From Ruegeria conchae (GTDB lineage Bacteria > Pseudomonadota > Alphaproteobacteria > Rhodobacterales > Rhodobacteraceae): a DNA stretch of 64,000 nt. Shown piece by piece: positions 55,303-63,680 of this stretch; position 1 is the stretch's first letter, and each line of letters starts with the position of its first letter. Below the pieces are notes generated by a model, which saw nothing but the letters and a program-made list of their open reading frames with translations, was not told the origin of the DNA and searched no databases. A program made the translations under genes and the position numbers. Where the stretch lies: positions 248,001 through 312,000 of the forward strand of contig NZ_AEYW01000022.1 in the NCBI RefSeq assembly GCF_000192475.1, written 5' to 3'.

Positions 55303-55899
55303 ATGTTGAAGGTGGTTGTCTATGTTGGTGATCAAGAGGTCGCCCGAGCTGTGGCTGAGAACGATTCAGAACTCGCGGACGTGTCCGATTACAATATCCG
55401 GATGAACGAACGTGCTGCCGAGCGGTTTGGCATTCAAGAAAAAGGTCTCAGCGGCCGGATTAAAGGCCACCCTCGAAATCAGACGGTCTGGAGGCTCGTC
55501 CGCAAGATCGCAGACCTTTGGCTTGCGGGGACCGGCGCGGGCGAAGAAAGCGTTGAGGCAGAGCTGCTGCCGATGATCCGCAAGTCAATCCGCGAACTAG
55601 ATGAGAGGGTCGAAAAGGAAACGAACCAAAGCGAAGATTGGAATGCTGTGATCAAGCAGATTTCTGATGACGAGCCTTTTTCCCTGGGCTTCTACGCTGA
55701 CAAATTTGAGTCGTGGACAGCGGACGAGATTGAAGCTCTTCGATGTAATGTGGTTGAGACAGCCACAGAGGAAGAACTAATGGACGAGGTCGAACGCCGG
55801 CGAAGAGCTGGTCTACTGCCCAAGGAGGCCTCGAATGATGGCTTCTCAGATATGGTTGATGATCTCTGGGGCAAACTCGATACAGACCCAGACCGCTAG
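55303..55899 (+). CDS. Hypothetical protein, last gene of the small-gene cluster
   Basis: 198 aa, ATG at 55303 with AGCGGG upstream. N-terminal beta-hairpin-like MLKVVVYVGDQEVARAV, then helical, charged sequence (SIRELDERVEKETNQSEDW). No known family. Only 4 bp after the membrane protein gene, so cotranscribed. Confidence 0.6.
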   Translation: MLKVVVYVGDQEVARAVAENDSELADVSDYNIRMNERAAERFGIQEKGLSGRIKGHPRNQTVWRLVRKIADLWLAGTGAGEESVEAELLPMIRKSIRELDERVEKETNQSEDWNAVIKQISDDEPFSLGFYADKFESWTADEIEALRCNVVETATEEELMDEVERRRRAGLLPKEASNDGFSDMVDDLWGKLDTDPDR

Positions 55900-56260
55900 T
55901 ACAGCGTACCTGCCGCCTTTAACCAATATTTGACATAAGAAGTCTATGGCGACTGTCATTGTAGTAGTGCGTGCTTCTTCTAAGCGCCTCTCCTGCTAGG
56001 AACCAAAGCGCCCCGGATAAGCATTTCCCCAGCACTGCTCTGCGAAACTATGTACCACCGGTCTCTACTATGAGCATGGTTGACCGCAACCAGCCCAAAC
56101 CGGACATTCGCAACAAGACTTTGCAATTTCCGAGATCAGGACAAAGCGGTCGATGACGAGAAGCCTAGAGTTTTTAAATTCCAGTATCGAAAATCGAAGG
56201 GCGCACGGCATCCTCTTACCTTCGAACAATAAAGTTTTGGCGAAGAACAACGTACACTGC
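55900..56260. repeat. Intergenic region with a dispersed repeat copy
   Basis: About 360 bp between two convergent genes. The repeat copy at 56091-56150 contains CAGCCCAAACCGGACATTCG, AACAAGACTTTGCAATTTCC and GGACAAAGCGG. It aligns closely with the copy at 60261-60320 (AGCCCAATCCGGACACTTAA, AAGACTTTGCAATTCCGAC, TGCGGACAAA). No gene otherwise. Confidence 0.65.
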
Positions 56261-57625
56261 TCAAATTGAATTCAAAAAACGCTCTATTTCCACCAGGGTT
56301 TTAGGCCAAGCAGGATCATACTCTGGCATTGTGTTGTTTGCCGTCTCAATGCCAATGAAGCGTGCATTCTCGATGCCGGAGGCGAATATCCTACCTTGTT
56401 CAACACTGTGCATCCTGTCTCGATTAGCGTGCATGACTAAAGCTGGGCAGGTGATCTGCGGAAGCAGGTCGGTTACGTCGACTTCAGCGACCAGCGGTCC
56501 AATCTTGAGCCAATCCTGATGGTCCATTGCCACTTTCATAAACTCTGCATAAGCGCGCTGGTCATGCGGGCTTGCAGTTGGAGCAAATGACTGGGCCATC
56601 AAGTCTCTTGCAGAAGGATATTCATCGTTCCAGCCTTCGAGGCTCATATCCATCATAGCTTGCCCAAGCGCGGCAATGCCGGGCTGTGAACGAACCGCAA
56701 GTCCTTGTGCGAATCCGCCAAGTAGAACCAACCCCGAAACACGGTCAGGATTGTGTGCGGCAAAAGCCGCGGCAATGGTTGCCCCAAAAGAAATGCCAAA
56801 CAATGGCACTTTTTCGATCCCAGCTGCGTCCAGTACGGCCTCAACATCTTCGACGATGCGATTTAGAGATACATCCTGCACGCCCCTCTGGGACAAACCA
56901 TTGTTTCTACCATCAAACCGATAAAGGCAGTGATTTTCAGAAAGCAGCGGCAACCACCCGGCGATGGTGTTCATCGTCCAATCGTATTCCAGATGCCTAA
57001 GCCAGTTTGGTGTGACCAGTAACTTTCTACCACTTCCAGTGGATGTCCAGGCAAGCGTTGTACCGTCTTTTGATTTTGCAAAGCGGACGTCTTGAGAGCT
57101 AGCCAGCAGCTTGTTCTTTGCGCGTCTTTTGTCACCATCTAAATCAATAGAGTAGGCTTCAACTGGATTTGGAATTCCCTTCAACCGTATCGAGCTTTCT
57201 GGTCGCAAAGCAACCGCCAGCGAAGTTCCCGCAACTTCAGCAGCTGTCTTGCTGACGAGACAACTTCCAATATGCGCGCTGGACTCAAGGCGCGACGCAA
57301 CATTCACGGCCTCTCCGAACAAGTCTGTGCCATTTGGCATTACGTCGCCAACGTGGAGACCTCCTCGAAGTGTTACGTCTTCATCTCTCATCTGATTGAA
57401 AATCTGGCTGGCAGCATTAATTGCGTCTGTGGCTGCAACAAACTCAACCAAAGCACCATCTCCCATCAGCTTGAATATTCGTCCTTTGTTTTCATGGACC
57501 AACGGTCTGATCACATCGTCCAAAATGCGTTGTAGAGTGTTCAGCGTGGTCTCAGCATCCTCTGACATGCGCTTGGTATAATCGACGACATCGAGGCTTA
57601 GGATCGCTGCAATTTTCCGCTTCAT
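56261..57625 (-). CDS. Class III nucleotide cyclase fused to an alpha/beta hydrolase
   Basis: 454 aa from ATG 57625 (a TTG at 57700 is upstream in frame but unlikely). Cyclase domain about residues 5-165: AILSLDVVDYTKRMSED, GRIFKLMGDGALVEF, LFGEAVNVASRL, with metal ligands and Asn/Arg intact. Then an alpha/beta hydrolase of about 260 residues with nucleophile GISFG, oxyanion-side YRFDGRNNGLSQ and acid in HANRDRMHSVEQG. Where related fused proteins have a catalytic His (RNH-like), this one reads ETANNTMPEYDPAW, so the triad seems incomplete. The hydrolase part may only bind a ligand and regulate the cyclase. Confidence 0.85.
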   Translation of the reverse strand: MKRKIAAILSLDVVDYTKRMSEDAETTLNTLQRILDDVIRPLVHENKGRIFKLMGDGALVEFVAATDAINAASQIFNQMRDEDVTLRGGLHVGDVMPNGTDLFGEAVNVASRLESSAHIGSCLVSKTAAEVAGTSLAVALRPESSIRLKGIPNPVEAYSIDLDGDKRRAKNKLLASSQDVRFAKSKDGTTLAWTSTGSGRKLLVTPNWLRHLEYDWTMNTIAGWLPLLSENHCLYRFDGRNNGLSQRGVQDVSLNRIVEDVEAVLDAAGIEKVPLFGISFGATIAAAFAAHNPDRVSGLVLLGGFAQGLAVRSQPGIAALGQAMMDMSLEGWNDEYPSARDLMAQSFAPTASPHDQRAYAEFMKVAMDHQDWLKIGPLVAEVDVTDLLPQITCPALVMHANRDRMHSVEQGRIFASGIENARFIGIETANNTMPEYDPAWPKTLVEIERFLNSI

Positions 57626-58104
57626 CAGTCGATGTGATCCTTTTAGCCAAACCAATTCCTCTGAACCAAAATTAACAGACGAATAGATTTTTGTGACCAA
57701 AACTTGTGCCTGGGCATTTTGCTAAGCCTGCAAGTTCCCAAACTTGCGCTGAAACACACAGCCGAGCAAAACGTCTTATTGGCTGCCGAAACCTAGAATT
57801 AAGGTGAATGATTAACGCATTTCACGTCGCTAACGAAGGTTCACTTCGAAATATCCAATCTAATGGTATCAGTCCGTAGTTCTTCTCATCTGTGACCGAT
57901 GGCAGCCCGAAGCGGAACTTCCACTCCGAGCTTTGCAAAATCTAACAAGCGGACGGCAGCTACCATTAGTGTGAATGGCTTGAAGGTATCGAGCATTCGC
58001 CACGGCGACAATTTAAGAAAAAAAATGACTGCGAGAAACAAGGTGGCTGAAACTGCTCTCTGACAGAAAACAGGCGTCCCTGCACACTTTCGCGCAATTC
58101 GAGC
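57626..58104. repeat. Intergenic region with a dispersed repeat copy
   Basis: About 480 bp. Repeat-like segment 57901-57960: CAGCCCGAAGCGGAACTTCC, GAGCTTTGCAAAATC, AACAAGCGGACGGC. No supportable gene. Confidence 0.55.
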
Positions 58105-58656
58105 TTAGCCCAAGGTGTTTCCGGTGATGAAGGTGTACGAGCTTTCAACCAGTTCGATGACGACATCCAGCTCTTCGGGTGTGGTTGGAGTATAGATCAT
58201 GACAAAGCCGCTCCACCCAGGACGTTGCTTGGCCCAAGGGTGAGCTACGGCCCAGCCAGCCTCAATTGCCCTTCGCGCCATTTCTGGGTCGAGCGAGGCG
58301 TGCAAGCTGCCATCAGGATGCATGTGCGCAAACTCAAACCCACCGACGATAGAGTTCGGTTGGGACAACAACATATCGGGATCAAGCTGAAAGCCAATCG
58401 CGCCAGGTAATGATATGCGTGTGGGGCCAAGTATGACCCCCGGGAATTGCGCAACTCGCTCCAGCAATAGCTGGGCCAAATCGGCATTAATTTCGACACC
58501 AATCTGAGTGTGCGGCACGCCGCTTGTTGTTTCAGGACGGGGCGAGATGCGCTCCGGCAAGGAGCGCTCTTGCGCGGACGCCATCGAGCACATCAATGTC
58601 ACTACCGTCACAGCAACCGCCAATGTTCTCAGGTGTACATTCATCGTGTTGACCAT
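58105..58656 (-). CDS. Exported protein with luciferase-like (DUF5519-type) domain
   Basis: 183 aa with a signal peptide (LRTLAVAVTVVTLMCSMASAQ). The mature part contains FPGVILGPTRISLPGAIGFQ and GFEFAHMHPDGSLHASLDPE, AGWAVAHPWAKQRPGWSGFV, a pattern I associate with small 'luciferase domain' proteins of unknown function. An internal ATG at 58644 is an alternative start. 53 bp downstream of YceI on the same strand, so likely in its operon. Confidence 0.7.
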   Translation of the reverse strand: MVNTMNVHLRTLAVAVTVVTLMCSMASAQERSLPERISPRPETTSGVPHTQIGVEINADLAQLLLERVAQFPGVILGPTRISLPGAIGFQLDPDMLLSQPNSIVGGFEFAHMHPDGSLHASLDPEMARRAIEAGWAVAHPWAKQRPGWSGFVMIYTPTTPEELDVVIELVESSYTFITGNTLG

Positions 58657-58709
58657 CCGCCAAAATCAAAGATTGAGTACTCAGCGCCGTATCGGTGCCC
58701 CTGCACGCA

Positions 58710-59300
58710 TCATTCAGCTTTTAACGCTTCGATATTGATCAAGAGCTCTATCTCGTCGCTCACCGCAGGTGCAAAGGCCCCAAGTCCGAATTCAGACCGC
58801 ACGATAGTCGCCGTGGCAGCCAGCCCCAAGGTCGGCGTGCCCTCTTTTGGGCCAAACGGGTATGGCGCTGACTTGTTAAGCGTTGTTTCCAGAACAACAG
58901 GCTTGGTGACGCCATTCATGGTCAAGTTGCCAGAAATATCCGCGGAATTGTCCCCGGTCACTTCAATGCTGGTTGAGGCGAATGTGACCACGTCACCGTC
59001 GCTCGCGCTGAAAAAGTCATCGGACATGAAGTGTTGCAAACGGGCATCCCAGCCCGTGATCATGGATTTTACAGGCATAGACACTGTGACAGACGACGCA
59101 GACGGATCATCTTCGTTGAACTCTATCTCGCCGCTAAAACCTGAAAACATTCCAAATGTTTCTGAGAACCCGATGTGGTCGTAGCTGAACAATACCTGGC
59201 TGTGTCCAGGATCCAGCTCGTAGGTGCCACTCTCGGACAATGCGGTTGTCGCACCCATCGATAAGAGTACCGCCAGCGGGGTTGCTGCCACTTTGAACAT
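58710..59300 (-). CDS. YceI-family periplasmic lipid-binding protein
   Basis: 196 aa with signal peptide (PLAVLLSMGATTALS). The start of the mature protein, YELDPGHSQVLFSYDHIGFS, and GEIEFNEDDPSASSVTV, TMNGVTKPVVLETTL are typical YceI, a lipocalin-like barrel that binds polyisoprenoids. Divergent from the TetR gene, with a clear operator between, so probably under its control. Confidence 0.9.
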   Translation of the reverse strand: MFKVAATPLAVLLSMGATTALSESGTYELDPGHSQVLFSYDHIGFSETFGMFSGFSGEIEFNEDDPSASSVTVSMPVKSMITGWDARLQHFMSDDFFSASDGDVVTFASTSIEVTGDNSADISGNLTMNGVTKPVVLETTLNKSAPYPFGPKEGTPTLGLAATATIVRSEFGLGAFAPAVSDEIELLINIEALKAE

Positions 59301-59373
59301 TGATACGCTCCCATTTTGACAAGACTTGTTTGCGGAATTGAGTATTGAGCTTTAGTTTTTAGCTAATCACACT

Positions 59374-59412
59374 TATAGAACAAAATGTTCTATAGCGCAA
59401 CAAAATGTTCTA
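59374..59412. promoter_or_regulatory. TetR operator with a second half-copy
   Basis: A dyad with 8-bp arms TATAGAAC / GTTCTATA around AAAAT (59374-59394) is followed by a partial repeat AACAAAATGTTCTA (59399-59412). It lies between yceI (minus) and the TetR gene (plus), 13 bp before the TetR start, so TetR binding would block its own ribosome binding site or promoter and probably yceI as well. Confidence 0.75.
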
Positions 59413-59424
59413 CAGGAGGGGCGA

Positions 59425-60006
59425 TTGAAAGAAGATCCTAGGCTGATCGCCACACGACAGACTGCGATTGATGCGGCGCAAAGGATACTGAGGGATGAGG
59501 GCGTGTTGCACGTAACTCATGGCGCAGTTTCGAAGGCAACTGGCATTTCGCGCAGTACACTTTACAGGCACTGGCCAGATGCGCGCTGTCTGCGTGATGC
59601 AGCGTTCAGGCGCATCGCAACACCGCCGAACATACCACCCAAAACCGATGGCCCGCTGCGATCTGACCTGCGCTGGTTACTCGGCGTACTGATGGGAGCC
59701 TTGAATGACACACCATGGGGCCAAATCGCGCCTCAGGTGGTCGCTGCTGCGTCCACCGACGAAGAAGCGCGGTTGGTGATCACTGAATTCATGAAAGACA
59801 GGTTCGCAAGCGTTGAAGCAGTATTTGCAGCCGCAATAGACCGCGGTGAGATCGCCACGAATGTTCCGGTTGAACAGCTTATAGAACTAGCAGTCGCGGC
59901 ACCTTATTTCCGCAAGCTCATACGTCACGAAGCACTGGACGAGGATTGGTTGGATCGACATGTTGATCTGCTTTGCAGTATCGCGAAAACCAATTCGGGA
60001 CAGTGA
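59425..60006 (+). CDS. TetR-family regulator
   Basis: 193 aa from a TTG with AGGAGGGG upstream. HTH about residues 25-50 (GVLHVTHGAVSKATGISRST, LYRHWPDARCLRDAA). C-terminal domain with PVEQLIELAVAAPYFRKL, a TetR C-terminal type common in regulators of efflux or catabolism. Divergent from yceI across a strong palindrome. The ligand is unknown. Confidence 0.88.
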   Translation: MKEDPRLIATRQTAIDAAQRILRDEGVLHVTHGAVSKATGISRSTLYRHWPDARCLRDAAFRRIATPPNIPPKTDGPLRSDLRWLLGVLMGALNDTPWGQIAPQVVAAASTDEEARLVITEFMKDRFASVEAVFAAAIDRGEIATNVPVEQLIELAVAAPYFRKLIRHEALDEDWLDRHVDLLCSIAKTNSGQ

Positions 60007-60526
60007 CCATCGCCTGACTTTGCAATCAAAGCGACCTGCAACAGGCGCGAGATTTCGGCAGAGCAGCAGATTAGATCAAAAGCATATCCAGCTAGTTCCC
60101 AATAGCGGTTGCTCCAAAAGGTCTCGGCAAAGACTCGCAATGATCGTTCTTCGAATTTTGCAAAGTCCGCGTTCTGCGCATTTCTGTAATTCGGGCAACG
60201 CGCGGCATCGGCCAAAGTGGGCTCGATGCGGCCATTCTCCACGGCTTGCATGTTTGGCAGGTCCAGCCCAATCCGGACACTTAATCCAAGACTTTGCAAT
60301 TCCGACTTGCGGACAAAACTGACCTTGGCGTCTACACCTTCGCTGACGCAGGATCCACCGCACTGGCAGCAACAGCTCTTCCCTTCAACAGGGAAAATCG
60401 CCAAAGCGGCCGTTCCACAACGGGCTTTGGAGCTCCTTGATCGCTCTTTGACCAGACGGCGCTCTGGCATGGAAACAAAGGGGCTTGGCTCAGCGCATAA
60501 CCAAAGCTAGCGAATAGGCGTCAGGA
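60007..60526. repeat. Convergent intergenic region with dispersed repeat copies
   Basis: About 520 bp between convergent stops. Clear copy at 60261-60320 (GTCCAGCCCAATCCGGACAC ... AAGACTTTGCAATTCCG ... TGCGGACAAA). A second, looser one may lie around 60130-60215 (TCTTCGAATTTTGCAAAGTC, CGCGTTCTGCGCATT). No gene. Confidence 0.6.
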
Positions 60527-61399
60527 TCATGAAATTGGGCTTCTTCGCGCAAGCAGGGCGAAGACAGGCAACATTGTTACGATCCAGACCACGCTATAAA
60601 TTGCGGATGGTATGGCATATTCGCTTAACCCATTGGTGTTAGGCAACAGCAAAGTGGCAATTGCGATTCCCAAAGCTCCGTTTTGAACGCCGGTCTCAAT
60701 TGAAATCGTCTTCGCCTCGATGTCTGTGCATCCGAGCATCCCTGAACTCATGATGCCAATAAACGTGAGTGACGCACCTACAACAAAAAGTGCGGGTCCA
60801 AGCCTAAGGTAGTTATCCGCGACCACCACCCAGTTTGAAATGATAGCGCCTCCGATGACCATCGCAAAAAGTAGCATAGAGACCTTGCTAAAGATTGGTT
60901 CGACCGCAGCTACAATTCGCGGCGCCAAGGATCGCGCGATCACCCCGGCTAGGATCGGTGAAGCTGTTAAAAAAAACATTGCTAAAGCCGTCGAAGAAAT
61001 GTCGATAGCGGGCGCAGTTGCCCCCATGAACATCTGCATCGAAAACCCCAGGATGAGCGGTACGGTAACGACACAAGTCAGACTGAAGACTGCTGTAAGA
61101 GTAACGGACAAAGCGACATCCCAATTCGAAAGCTTGGTCACGATGTTACTGATCGCCCCGCCCGGACAGGCCGCTAAAATCATGATGCCAACGGCTGCCT
61201 CAGCGGAAATTCCAAAGATAAAAGTCACCATCAAAGCGATGCAAGGCAGCAAAATGATCTGGTTGAGAGCGCCGACGCAAAAGGCCCGTGGACGTCGTCC
61301 GATACGTTGAAAGTCAGCCGCTGTGAGTCCGAGGCCAAGGCAGAACATGATGACAACAACTGCGAGCGGCAGCAGAACAGATATGAAAATTTCGCCCAT
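60527..61399 (-). CDS. Bile acid:sodium symporter (BASS) family transporter
   Basis: 290 aa, nine to ten hydrophobic helices. Typical elements: FCLGLGLTAADFQRI at the start, AACPGGAISNIVTKLSNWDV (the CPGGxxSN sodium-site motif, about residues 78-97), and ISIETGVQNGALGIAIATLL (ETGxQN motif, about 235-254). Both crossing-helix motifs are present, so it should be active. Transports organic anions; the substrate is not readable. Divergent from the AraC gene. Confidence 0.92.
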   Translation of the reverse strand: MGEIFISVLLPLAVVVIMFCLGLGLTAADFQRIGRRPRAFCVGALNQIILLPCIALMVTFIFGISAEAAVGIMILAACPGGAISNIVTKLSNWDVALSVTLTAVFSLTCVVTVPLILGFSMQMFMGATAPAIDISSTALAMFFLTASPILAGVIARSLAPRIVAAVEPIFSKVSMLLFAMVIGGAIISNWVVVADNYLRLGPALFVVGASLTFIGIMSSGMLGCTDIEAKTISIETGVQNGALGIAIATLLLPNTNGLSEYAIPSAIYSVVWIVTMLPVFALLARRSPIS

Positions 61400-61593
61400 C
61401 TACCATGACCTCTATGGCTGCATGCTTCCGCACGCTTTCGGACGATACCGTTCAGAAAACCTGATGACGAGTGTTATCAGTTTGGCGCATTTATCCTCAA
61501 GCGCCCGAAGATCGAGGCTGTCTCTATTTATTATACCTATCACAGGGTTGGACGATCTGGCGTGAAAGAGCTTTCCAGTGCTAATCTCACTGT

Positions 61594-62604
61594 ATGGCAA
61601 GTGTAACTTACGCATTCGCCCGCGCGATGGCCAACGCCGCCGGGATGACGCTAAACGACGATGGCGCCCTGATTTCGAATGGCGCTGTCGTGCTGCGTCT
61701 ACCAGAAGCTCAAGACGGCCAATTGGCGGATGATGCGTATTTCGATCTGATCGATTGGATTCGTGCGCAACAAGCGGACGAGGCCGCGTTGGTTGAGGCC
61801 TATGCGAACGCGATTGCGACCGATGATCTCGGCGTCCTTGGCCTAGCCGTAAAGACAGCTCCGACCTTGCGGCAATCTTTGCAACGGATCGAGCGTTATT
61901 TTCGTCTCGTAACGGACACCGCAGTTTACAGACTTGATGAAACCGGCGATCCGGTCCTTTGGATTTTTGAGGGACAAACATCACATCGCGCTGCCTTGGA
62001 GCTGCGCAACGAATGCGCGCTTGCGGCCTTTGCGAGGAACATGCATCGGTTTGTGGGTGATGGGTTGTCGCTTGCATATGTCACGTTTCAGCATCCATGC
62101 AGACAAGAACCAGAGCGTTACGCCGAATATTTCGGGTGCCCGGTTCGATTTGGGAGCGCCCACAACGCCATTGCTATGCGCCCTGCTATGCTGGAAAGCG
62201 AAAATCGTCTTGGCGATCCGGGCTTGTCAGATTTCATGACGAAGCACCTGGATGAGGAGTTCAACTCTCGCGATGAAGACACCTCACTGAGCCAAGCAAT
62301 TGTCCACCGGCTTACACCGGCCTTGAGTAACGGCGCGCCGCAAGCAGCGCATGTCGCACAAGAGATGGGAATGAGCGAGCGCACGCTTTACCGCAGGTTG
62401 GCCGAAGAAGGGCTGACCTATCGCGACGTTCTTGGTCAGGCGCAAGTTGCACTTGCCCGTGACCTGCTCCGTGACGGTAAGGCTTCCATAGCCGAGATCG
62501 CCTTTATGACCGGGTTTTCGGAACAGAGCACGTTCAGCCGCGCCTTCAAGCGCTGGGTTGGCCAGGCTCCGGCACGATTCAGGCAGCAAGCGACCTCCGA
62601 CTAG
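61594..62604 (+). CDS. AraC-family regulator (OruR/arabinose-binding-3 type)
   Basis: 336 aa. N-terminal domain (about 20-200) of the AraC_binding_3 kind (GLAVKTAPTLRQSLQRIERYF; HRAALELRNECALAAFARNM). C-terminal DNA-binding domain with HVAQEMGMSERTLYRRLAEE and SIAEIAFMTGFSEQSTFSRA, PARFRQ. Divergent from the BASS transporter (195-bp gap), a likely target. Effector unknown. Confidence 0.88.
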   Translation: MASVTYAFARAMANAAGMTLNDDGALISNGAVVLRLPEAQDGQLADDAYFDLIDWIRAQQADEAALVEAYANAIATDDLGVLGLAVKTAPTLRQSLQRIERYFRLVTDTAVYRLDETGDPVLWIFEGQTSHRAALELRNECALAAFARNMHRFVGDGLSLAYVTFQHPCRQEPERYAEYFGCPVRFGSAHNAIAMRPAMLESENRLGDPGLSDFMTKHLDEEFNSRDEDTSLSQAIVHRLTPALSNGAPQAAHVAQEMGMSERTLYRRLAEEGLTYRDVLGQAQVALARDLLRDGKASIAEIAFMTGFSEQSTFSRAFKRWVGQAPARFRQQATSD

Positions 62605-62765
62605 GCACACACCTCAAGACCACATGGCAGGTTCGGCCAAAACCTTGGCAGGGCGGGCCGATACCTCAATCGATGTGGTGCATAACTTCTTCTTTGTCAG
62701 ATCCACCTGGGGCGCTGCCGAGTAAAGCAAACCCATTTGCCCCTCTCAGACAAAGGAAATTTGCA

Positions 62766-63632
62766 ATGAGCAATCATGACCACAAACATGGAGCAAGCTG
62801 CGCTTGCGACGTCACGCCCGAACGCGTTGATATGGCGCGCCGGCGACTCTTGCAACAAGCCGCCGGTGCGGCCGCGGCAGGTACAACAATAGTGGCTGGC
62901 GGGCAGGCCCATGCCGCGACCGACGAAGCACGCGCCTACTATGCTGACCCGGAAAATCCAGGCCTTCCCCAAATCGACATGACCATCGAGCCGGGGCGTA
63001 CTGCGCTTGTGGTGACCGACCCCCAGATTGATTTTTTGTCAGAGGACGGTGTGACGTGGGGTGTCGTTGGCGAAAGCGTGACCGAACAGGGCACGGTCGA
63101 CAATATCGAACGGCTTTTCATTGCCGCCAAGGCTGCGGGGATGCCGGTCTTCATCTCGCCCCACTATTACTACCCACATGACCACAAGTGGGAGTTCGAG
63201 GGCACTCTGGAAGCCACGATGCACAGCATCGGCATGTTTGACCGCCTGGGACCGCTCAATTTGGACAACTTCGAGGGCTCAGGTGCCGATTGGATGCCGC
63301 AATACAAGAAGTACATCGAGGATGGCGAAACCATCATTTGCTCGCCACACAAGGTTTACAGCCCTGCTCAGAATGACCTGAACCTGCAATTGCGTAAACG
63401 CAAGATCGACAAGGTTATCCTCGCGGGGATGTCGGCGAACCTTTGTACGCAGGCGCATCTCTACGAGCTGCTGGAGCTAGGCTACGAAGTCGCTGTCGTT
63501 CGCGATGCCACAGCCGGGGCTAAGGTGCCTGAAGGTGACGGGTATCTCGCCGCCATCATCAACTTCCGTATGGTCGCCAACGGCGTCTGGTGGACCGACG
63601 ACGCGGTTGAGCGCATTGGCCAATCGGCCTGA
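62766..63632 (+). CDS. Tat-exported isochorismatase-like cysteine hydrolase
   Basis: 288 aa; ATG at 62766 with AAGGAA upstream, chosen over a longer frame from 62673. N-terminus has a His/Cys-rich piece (HDHKHGASCACD), then a twin-arginine-like signal ARRRLLQQAAGAAAAGTTIV ending AHA. Catalytic triad: Asp in VVTDPQIDFLSED, Lys in CSPHKVYSP, Cys in LAGMSANLCTQAHLYEL. The family hydrolyses isochorismate, nicotinamide and related amides or ethers. Exported members are less common. 48 bp before a YHS-domain gene, so probably one operon. Confidence 0.85.
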   Translation: MSNHDHKHGASCACDVTPERVDMARRRLLQQAAGAAAAGTTIVAGGQAHAATDEARAYYADPENPGLPQIDMTIEPGRTALVVTDPQIDFLSEDGVTWGVVGESVTEQGTVDNIERLFIAAKAAGMPVFISPHYYYPHDHKWEFEGTLEATMHSIGMFDRLGPLNLDNFEGSGADWMPQYKKYIEDGETIICSPHKVYSPAQNDLNLQLRKRKIDKVILAGMSANLCTQAHLYELLELGYEVAVVRDATAGAKVPEGDGYLAAIINFRMVANGVWWTDDAVERIGQSA

Positions 63633-63680
63633 CCCAAATCGATCTTCAAATTTGATCCTGACATCCTGAAAGGACATATC

